From Candidatus Aerophobota bacterium (lineage in GTDB: Bacteria > Aerophobota > Aerophobia > Aerophobales > B3-G15), in the NCBI GenBank assembly GCA_021162265.1, contig JAGGZA010000151.1:1-10165 (forward strand): DNA of 10,165 nucleotides. Reading direction: 5' to 3'. The notes under the pieces were generated by a model, which ran no database searches, was not told the origin of the DNA, and worked only from the letters and a program-made list of their open reading frames with translations. Below, in pieces: positions 5,500 to 10,165 of this stretch; position 1 is the stretch's first letter, and each line of letters begins with the position of its first letter. The translations under genes and the position numbers were made by a program.

Positions 5500-6288
5500 A
5501 TGGATAGTTTTCTTGAAAGAATTCTTGCCTTTAAGGAAAAACAGGTTAAAGAAAAGAAAAAAGTTTTGCCTTTAGATAAACTGGAGGAAAGATTGAAAAA
5601 AGCACCTTCTCCGAGGAACTTTGAGAAGGAGGTTTTCTCTGAAAAAAGAAGGTCAAGTATAATTGCTGAAATTAAAAGGTTCTCTCCTTCTCGAGGTATA
5701 TTGAGAGGTGATCTTGACCCTATTTCTCTTGCCAGAATTTACCAGGAAAATGGTGCCTCAGCTATATCTGTACTGATTGACAGGAAGTTTTTTGGAGGCA
5801 GTTTAAGTTATCTGAGCAGTATAAGAGAGATTACCTTTTTGCCTCTTCTTGCCAAGGAGTTTATAATTGATGAATATCAGATCCTTGAGGCGAGAGTAAG
5901 TGGGGCAGATGCTGTACTTTTAATTGCAAGAATACTGGATGAGAAAAGGTTATTTAATCTTTACAAACTGGCAGGTGACCTGCAGATGTCCTGTATAATA
6001 GAGGTTCATTCTCCTTGTGATGTGGAAAAAATATCCTGTCTCCCGTCCCGTTTGATAGTAGGAATTAATAACAGAAATCTGGAGAATTTTCAGGTTAATT
6101 TAAATACAACTGAAGAAATTTTAAGCTTACTCCCCTCCTCTTACCTTGTAATAAGCGAAAGTGGGATAAAAGATTTGGAAGATATAAAGTTCTTGAAAAA
6201 AAGAGGAATAAAAGCTTTTCTTGTGGGAGAGGCTATTTTGCGCAGTAAAGACCCTGCTAAAAAATTGAAGGAACTTTGCAATGGTTAG
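5500..6288 (+). CDS. trpC: Indole-3-glycerol phosphate synthase
   Basis: TIM-barrel enzyme that closes the indole ring: 1-(2-carboxyphenylamino)-1-deoxyribulose 5-phosphate becomes indole-3-glycerol phosphate with loss of CO2 and water. The 262 residues are full length. Active-site residues expected from the Sulfolobus and Thermotoga enzymes are visible: E57 and K59 in IAEIKRFSPSRG, K119 in LLAKEFI, E168 in IIEVH, N190 in GINNRNL, and E220 and S221 in VISESGI. A phosphate-binding LVGEAILRS lies near the C terminus. The protein contains no Trp. ATG 5500 is preceded by an AAGGAAAGG ribosome site. The end overlaps the trpF ATG by 8 nt, so coupling is likely. It is not fused to TrpF as in enteric bacteria. 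Confidence 0.97.
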   Translation: MDSFLERILAFKEKQVKEKKKVLPLDKLEERLKKAPSPRNFEKEVFSEKRRSSIIAEIKRFSPSRGILRGDLDPISLARIYQENGASAISVLIDRKFFGGSLSYLSSIREITFLPLLAKEFIIDEYQILEARVSGADAVLLIARILDEKRLFNLYKLAGDLQMSCIIEVHSPCDVEKISCLPSRLIVGINNRNLENFQVNLNTTEEILSLLPSSYLVISESGIKDLEDIKFLKKRGIKAFLVGEAILRSKDPAKKLKELCNG

Positions 6289-6913
6289 AATCAAGGTGTG
6301 TGGGATTACCAGTAAAAAGGATGCTTTTCTTGCAGTTGATTTGGGAGTGGATGCACTTGGATTTATCTTCGCTAAGAGTCCAAGAAGTATAAGTCCTTTA
6401 GAGGCAAAGAGAATAATTAAGTCTTTGCCTCCTTTTGTCGATAAAGTGGGAGTTTTTGTTAATGAAATGCCTTCCAGAGTAGAGGATATTTCAAGGTTTT
6501 GTCAACTGACCACTCTTCAGTTTCATGGAGATGAATCCCCTTCTTATTGTTCCCTTTTCTTCCTCAAGATAATAAAATCATTTCCTGTAAGAGATAGGGT
6601 TCCTCATAATATTTTAAGCTACAAGGTTGATGCATTTCTTCTGGATACATTTTGTAGGGATGTTAGAGGAGGTAGCGGTAAGGTTTTCAACTGGGATATT
6701 GCAGTAGAGGTTAAAAATTTTGGGTTTCCTTTGATCCTTTCCGGGGGACTCTCTCCAGATAATATTGAGGAGGCTATTAGAAAGGTAAAGCCCTTTGCTG
6801 TTGATGTTGCAAGTGGTGTTGAGGAGAAACCAGGAAAAAAATCAAAGAGCAGGTTAAAGGAATTTGTTAGAAAGGTGAGAGAAAATGATGAAGCAATACA
6901 GGTTACCGGATAA
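6281..6913 (+). CDS. trpF: Phosphoribosylanthranilate isomerase
   Basis: Small TIM-barrel enzyme for the Amadori rearrangement of phosphoribosylanthranilate, the step between TrpD and TrpC. The 210 residues fit a monofunctional TrpF. The general base C7 lies in VCGIT and the general acid D122 in FLLDTF, the pair known from Thermotoga TrpF. GGSGKVFNW (130-138), LILSGGL (152-157 region) and VDVASGVE complete the substrate and phosphate sites. ATG 6281 lies inside the end of trpC, with AAGGAA at 6268-6273 as ribosome site. The C terminus overlaps trpB by 29 nt. The residues after PGKKS are lysine-rich and need not be conserved. Confidence 0.96.
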   Translation: MVRIKVCGITSKKDAFLAVDLGVDALGFIFAKSPRSISPLEAKRIIKSLPPFVDKVGVFVNEMPSRVEDISRFCQLTTLQFHGDESPSYCSLFFLKIIKSFPVRDRVPHNILSYKVDAFLLDTFCRDVRGGSGKVFNWDIAVEVKNFGFPLILSGGLSPDNIEEAIRKVKPFAVDVASGVEEKPGKKSKSRLKEFVRKVRENDEAIQVTG

Positions 6914-8090
6914 AAGAGGGCATTTTGGAGAATTCGGAGGAAGATTTGTTCCCGAGACACTTATGCCTGCTCTTCAGGAACTTGAGGAGGTTTACAGGCA
7001 GGCAAAGAGGGATAGAGAATTTCAGAGAGAGCTTGATTTTTACCTTTCCCGGTATGCAGGAAGACCTACTCCTCTTTACTTTGCTAAGAGATTGACAGAT
7101 TATCTTGGAGGGGCAAAGGTTTATTTAAAGAGGGAAGATCTTGCTCATACAGGTTCTCATAAGATAAACAATACTTTAGGCCAGGTACTTCTTGCAAAAA
7201 AAATGGGGAAGGAGAGAATAATCGCTGAAACAGGAGCCGGTCAGCACGGTGTAGCTACAGCCACAGCCAGCGCTCTTTTTGGTTTTCCCTGCCGGATATA
7301 TATGGGGGAGGAGGATATTAAAAGGCAAAAGATTAATGTTTTCAGGATGAAGCTTTTAGGTGCTGAGGTAGTTCCAGTTAACTCGGGGAGCAAGACATTA
7401 AAGGATGCCATTAACCAGACAATAAGAGATTGGGTTACCAATGTTAGAACTACATACTATGTTCTCGGCTCTGTAGTTGGTCCTCATCCTTATCCCATGA
7501 TGGTCAGGGATTTTCAATCAGTTATTGGTAAAGAGCTCAAGCGTCAGATTATCTTTGAAGAAAAAAAGCTTCCTGATATGTTAATCGCCTGCGTGGGAGG
7601 AGGCAGTAATTCCATGGGTATGTTTTTCCCTTTTTTGAAGGAAGATGTTAAATTAATTGGAGTAGAAGCAGGGGGTCTGGGTATTTCTTCGCCTTATCAT
7701 GGAGCAACTCTGGCAAGGGGAAGTATTGGGATATTACATGGTAGCAAGAGTTTTCTTCTACAAACTGAGGATGGTCAAATTCTTCCCACTCATTCTATAG
7801 CAGCAGGTCTTGATTATCCTGGAGTAGGACCTGAGCATTCCTACCTGAAACTTAAGGGAAGAGTTAGCTATACAGCTGTTACTGATGAGGAAGCGCTAAA
7901 TGCCTTCAGACTTTTATCCAGAATTGAGGGTATAATCCCTGCCCTTGAGAGCTCTCATGCTTTAGCTTATGCACTGAAGGTTGTTCCCTCTCTTGATAAA
8001 GATAAGGTGGTAGTTATAAATCTTTCCGGGAGAGGAGATAAAGATATAGAACAAATTGAGAAGAGGATGGCCGATGAATCGTATAAATGA
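6885..8090 (+). CDS. trpB: Tryptophan synthase beta chain
   Basis: PLP enzyme that condenses indole with serine to give tryptophan in the alpha2-beta2 complex. The 401 residues are full length. The PLP lysine is K93 in the HTGSHKINN motif. The indole-site glutamate is E115 in AETGAGQHG. The phosphate-binding GGGSNSMG and the C-terminal LSGRGDKD are intact. This is the ordinary TrpB1 type that pairs with TrpA, not the longer TrpB2 form. Two adjacent ATG codons (6885 and 6888) could serve as start; GGTGAG at 6874-6879 sits 5 nt before the first. The start overlaps trpF by 29 nt and the end overlaps trpA by 17 nt, so the last three genes form a tightly coupled block. Confidence 0.98.
   Translation: MMKQYRLPDKRGHFGEFGGRFVPETLMPALQELEEVYRQAKRDREFQRELDFYLSRYAGRPTPLYFAKRLTDYLGGAKVYLKREDLAHTGSHKINNTLGQVLLAKKMGKERIIAETGAGQHGVATATASALFGFPCRIYMGEEDIKRQKINVFRMKLLGAEVVPVNSGSKTLKDAINQTIRDWVTNVRTTYYVLGSVVGPHPYPMMVRDFQSVIGKELKRQIIFEEKKLPDMLIACVGGGSNSMGMFFPFLKEDVKLIGVEAGGLGISSPYHGATLARGSIGILHGSKSFLLQTEDGQILPTHSIAAGLDYPGVGPEHSYLKLKGRVSYTAVTDEEALNAFRLLSRIEGIIPALESSHALAYALKVVPSLDKDKVVVINLSGRGDKDIEQIEKRMADESYK
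8062..8067 (+). promoter_or_regulatory. Ribosome binding site inside trpB that decides the trpA start
   Basis: AGAGGA lies 6 nt before ATG 8074. A longer reading from TTG 8056 has no such site and would add six residues absent from the family, so ATG 8074 is preferred. Confidence 0.7.
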
Positions 8091-8910
8091 GGTATTTGAT
8101 GAATTAAAAAGGGAAGGCAGAAAAGCCCTTATATGTTTTATTACTTTAGGATACCCTGATTTAAAGTCTACCGAGGAGCTAATTTTTGAATTTGAAAAGA
8201 GGGGTGTTGATATTATTGAGCTTGGTATACCTTTTTCTGACCCTCTTGCTGATGGACCTGTTATTCAATATTCTTCCCAGGAAGCTCTGAGGAAAGGTGT
8301 TTCTTTGAAAAAAGCCGTGGAGTTTGTGAAAAAGGTGAGAAGAAAAACATCTATTCCCCTTGTATTTATGGGTTATTATAATCCTATTTTTAAGTTTGGA
8401 GAAAAATTATTTATAGATAAAGCCTTAGAAGCAGGAGTGGATGGATTAATTTTAGCTGACCTTCCCCCTGAAGAGGCAGGGAATATAATACCTTACGCAA
8501 GAGAAAGAAATTTTCCCCTTATTTTTTTACTTACCCCGGTAAGTTCTGATTACAGGATAAAACTTATTTGTAGAGTAAGCGAGGGGTTTGTTTATTGTGT
8601 TTCCTATACAGGGGTAACGGGCAGGGGATACAGAGAGGAAGATCTGTTAAGGAAGTTTATAAAGAAAACTCGCTCTTATACTGAGGTTCCTTTATGTATA
8701 GGGTTTGGTATTTCTTCTCCTTTTGATGCAGAGAAGTTGTCCTCTTTTGCTGATGGTGTAATAGTAGGTTCGGCTATTATTAAAAGGATAAGAGAAAACG
8801 AGAACAGGGAGGATATGATATACAGGGTTGGTGAGTTTGTGCTTTCCTTATCCCGGGCTATCAGGAAAAATTCTCTGAAAGATATTCCAGAGCCCCCGTC
8901 CCTGGATTGA
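8074..8910 (+). CDS. trpA: Tryptophan synthase alpha chain
   Basis: TIM-barrel subunit that splits indole-3-glycerol phosphate into indole and glyceraldehyde 3-phosphate and passes indole through the tunnel to TrpB. From ATG 8074 the protein has 278 residues and begins MNRINEVFDELK, the normal family start. The catalytic residues then fall at E49 (IIELGIPF) and D60 (LADGP), the same numbers as in the Salmonella enzyme. The loop 6 motif YTGVTGRG and the phosphate-binding GFGISS and GVIVGSAII segments are present. The protein has no Trp. It is the last trp gene. No terminator follows; instead a promoter for the next gene overlaps the stop codon, so some read-through into the peptidase gene is possible. 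Confidence 0.97.
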   Translation: MNRINEVFDELKREGRKALICFITLGYPDLKSTEELIFEFEKRGVDIIELGIPFSDPLADGPVIQYSSQEALRKGVSLKKAVEFVKKVRRKTSIPLVFMGYYNPIFKFGEKLFIDKALEAGVDGLILADLPPEEAGNIIPYARERNFPLIFLLTPVSSDYRIKLICRVSEGFVYCVSYTGVTGRGYREEDLLRKFIKKTRSYTEVPLCIGFGISSPFDAEKLSSFADGVIVGSAIIKRIRENENREDMIYRVGEFVLSLSRAIRKNSLKDIPEPPSLD

Positions 8911-8934
8911 CACTTCTCCATAAAATAGTAAGAT
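8907..8934 (+). promoter_or_regulatory. Promoter for the M42 peptidase gene, overlapping the trpA stop
   Basis: TTGACA at 8907-8912 is an exact -35 box and contains the trpA stop codon. A 16-nt spacer leads to TAAGAT at 8929-8934 (4 of 6 consensus bases). Transcription would begin near 8941, leaving a leader of about 50 nt. This leader contains a small inverted repeat (TTAAT-TGCC-ATTAA) just upstream of the strong ribosome site. Confidence 0.6.
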
Positions 8935-8978
8935 GTATGAATCGGCAGGTATAAGTTTAATTGCCATTAATAGTGTGA

Positions 8979-8987
8979 GGGAGGAGG
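8979..8987 (+). promoter_or_regulatory. Strong ribosome binding site of the M42 peptidase gene
   Basis: GGGAGGAGG ends 3 nt before ATG 8991; the GGGAGG part gives a better spacing of 6 nt. It fixes the start and suggests high translation independent of the trp genes. Confidence 0.8.
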
Positions 8988-8990
8988 TTA

Positions 8991-10052
8991 ATGGATGAAA
9001 AGTCTCTTTTGTTTTTAAAAAGGTTAATTGAAACTCCAAGTCCTTCAGGTTTTGAGCAACCTCTTCAGAGGGTAATAAGAGAACGGTTAAAGGAAAGTGC
9101 AGATGAGATAAGAACCGATGTTCACGGGAATGTAATTGCGGTTAAAAATCCCGGAGGCAAGCCTCGCATAATGCTGGCAGCTCACTGTGATGAAGTAGGG
9201 TTTATGGTGAAATATATTGATGAAAATGGGTTTATATATTTTTCTTCCATTGGGGGAGTTGATGCCCATATTGTTCCAGGTCAAAGGGTTAAAATTCATA
9301 CAGACTCTGGAGATATTCTTGGTGTTGTAGGGAAAAAGCCTATACATGCGATGGAGGAAGAAGAAAAGAAAAAAGTGGTGAAGCTTTCCGAGCAGTGGAT
9401 TGATATTGGTCTGTCCGGCAGGAAGGAGGTGGAGAAGGTAGTTAAAATTGGAGATCCTGTAACCTTCTCTGTTGGTCTTGAAAAACTTCAGGGAGATATT
9501 GTCGTTGCAAGGGGACTTGATGATAAGATGGGAACTTTTATTATCTGCGAGGTTTTAAGGTCTCTTTCTTCTCTCTCATTTCCTGCAGCTATTTTTATTG
9601 CCTCAACTGTTCAGGAAGAAATAGGTTTAAGAGGAGCACGCACAGCGGCTTACTTTATCAATCCTGATGTAGGAATAGCTATAGATGCTGATTTAGCAAG
9701 TGATTTCCCAACCATGGATAAAAAAAAGGAAGGGGAGATTAGAGTTGGTAAGGGTCCTGTCTTAACCAGGGGGCCAAATATAAATCCCAGGGTTGGGCAG
9801 ATGTTGATAAAAATAGCTGAGGAAAAAAATATTCCTCATCAGATTTCTGGAGAATCAAGAGCTACTCCTACTGATGCTAATGTAATTCAGATTAATCGTT
9901 CTGGAGTAGCTGCTGGGCTTGTTTCTGTTCCTGTTCGGTATCTTCATACCCCTGTAGAAATTATTTCTTTAGGTGATATAGAGAACACCATAAATCTTCT
10001 TAAAGAGTTTGTGTTGGAGGTTAAGAGGGAAGAAAGTTTTATTCCCCTTTAA
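8991..10052 (+). CDS. M42 family metallo-aminopeptidase (FrvX/YsdC/TET-like)
   Basis: Cytosolic two-metal aminopeptidase of the M42 family, whose studied members form large tetrahedral assemblies and trim peptides; older annotations call some of them endoglucanase or cellulase M. The 353 residues are full length and lack a signal peptide. Metal and catalytic motifs are visible in order: H65 and D67 in AAHCDEVGF, the GLDDKMG aspartates at 177-178, the catalytic glutamates E209-E210 in VQEEIGLRG, D232/D234 in AIDAD and H319 in RYLHTP. The middle insert around 90-165 is the PDZ-like oligomerisation domain typical of M42. It has its own promoter and ribosome site. No metabolic link to tryptophan synthesis is evident, so the neighbourhood may be chance. 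The exact peptide preference cannot be read from sequence. Confidence 0.92.
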   Translation: MDEKSLLFLKRLIETPSPSGFEQPLQRVIRERLKESADEIRTDVHGNVIAVKNPGGKPRIMLAAHCDEVGFMVKYIDENGFIYFSSIGGVDAHIVPGQRVKIHTDSGDILGVVGKKPIHAMEEEEKKKVVKLSEQWIDIGLSGRKEVEKVVKIGDPVTFSVGLEKLQGDIVVARGLDDKMGTFIICEVLRSLSSLSFPAAIFIASTVQEEIGLRGARTAAYFINPDVGIAIDADLASDFPTMDKKKEGEIRVGKGPVLTRGPNINPRVGQMLIKIAEEKNIPHQISGESRATPTDANVIQINRSGVAAGLVSVPVRYLHTPVEIISLGDIENTINLLKEFVLEVKREESFIPL

Positions 10053-10062
10053 AAATTAAAGG
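10046..10062 (+). repeat. Inverted repeat over the end of the M42 gene
   Basis: CCTTTAA and TTAAAGG face each other across three A residues, with the TAA stop inside the first arm. The stem is AU-rich and no T-run follows on this strand, so it is at best a weak terminator or mRNA end structure. Confidence 0.35.
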
Positions 10063-10079
10063 AAAAAGAAAGATAATGA

Positions 10080-10097
10080 CTCGCAGATAGCTGTGAG
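10080..10097 (+). repeat. Small hairpin in the 3' intergenic region
   Basis: CTCGCAG and CTGTGAG can form seven pairs (one G-U) around an ATAG loop. It lies in the last 113 nt, which carry no complete gene. The role is unknown; it could be part of a leader RNA or of a mobile-element end, both only suggested by what follows. Confidence 0.4.
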
Positions 10098-10130
10098 GAG
10101 GAAGTAAAGGCATAGTCGAAAGAGAGGGTA

Positions 10131-10165
10131 GTGGTGGGATTAAAGTTTGCTTTAAATCCAACACC
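10131..10165 (+). CDS. Possible start of a further gene, cut by the window edge (TnpB-like N terminus?)
   Basis: After an in-frame stop at 10113-10115 the frame stays open to the window end. From GTG 10131 or GTG 10134, preceded by AGAGAGGG at 10121-10128, it reads (V)VGLKFALNPT. The KF-x-L-x-PT pattern resembles the first residues of TnpB/OrfB proteins of the IS200/IS605 group (typically KFRLYPT), but only about eleven residues are visible. The same bases can also form an RNA hairpin, so the coding reading is tentative. Confidence 0.25.
   Translation, partial: MVGLKFALNPT
10133..10165 (+). repeat. Imperfect hairpin at the right edge
   Basis: GGTG plus GGATTAAAG (10133-10145) pairs with CTTTAAATCC plus CACC (10150-10165), with one bulged A, an AA bulge and a TTTG loop. 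The structure reaches the last base and may continue outside. It is either RNA structure in a leader or coincidence within a coding start. Confidence 0.4.

Noticed and set aside
8056..8073. TTG 8056 as the trpA start
   Set aside because: It adds residues not found in the family and lacks a spaced ribosome site, whereas ATG 8074 has both the family N terminus and AGAGGA 6 nt upstream.
1..10165. CRISPR arrays, tRNA or rRNA genes, complete insertion sequences
   Set aside because: No repeat-spacer array, cloverleaf, rRNA segment or complete transposase was seen on either strand.

Overview
The window is one continuous plus-strand stretch of a bacterial chromosome of moderate to low G+C. Arginine is mostly AGA/AGG, Shine-Dalgarno sites are strong and purine-rich, genes are tightly packed and no gene lies on the minus strand. 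The trp RNA-binding attenuation protein (TRAP, mtrB) points to a Bacillota-type or similar lineage. Intact core genes and heavy AGA/AGG/ATA use would also fit an anaerobe or thermophile. I cannot name the organism from sequence alone.

Layout. Positions 1-1855 hold the end of a glycolysis/secretion cluster: the C-terminal two thirds of phosphoglycerate kinase (pgk), triose-phosphate isomerase (tpiA, TTG start) and the SecG translocase subunit. A near-consensus promoter at 1864-1892 then drives mtrB (1901-2146), apparently as a leaderless or almost leaderless mRNA. Positions 2147-2285 are a regulatory leader. It holds eleven evenly spaced NAG triplets (2188-2243), an antiterminator (2233-2258) that overlaps the last triplets, and an intrinsic terminator (2250-2275) ending about 10 nt before trpE. 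The complete tryptophan operon trpE-G-D-C-F-B-A follows (2286-8910), with four overlapping gene junctions. A promoter overlapping the trpA stop codon serves an M42 family metallo-aminopeptidase (8991-10052). The last 113 nt hold hairpins and perhaps the start of another gene cut by the window edge.

How it works together. The seven trp genes encode every step from chorismate to tryptophan. The regulator, its RNA target and the regulated genes lie end to end. TRAP with bound tryptophan should wrap the NAG triplets, block the antiterminator and let the terminator stop transcription before trpE. When tryptophan is scarce, the antiterminator forms and the operon is read. With no good promoter seen between mtrB and trpE, mtrB may be the constitutive first gene of the same transcript, so regulator synthesis would escape the attenuation it imposes. 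In Bacillus subtilis, by contrast, mtrB sits apart in the mtrA (folE)-mtrB operon and trpG (pabA) sits in the folate operon; here both are joined to the trp genes. This compact TRAP-trp module is the most notable feature of the window.
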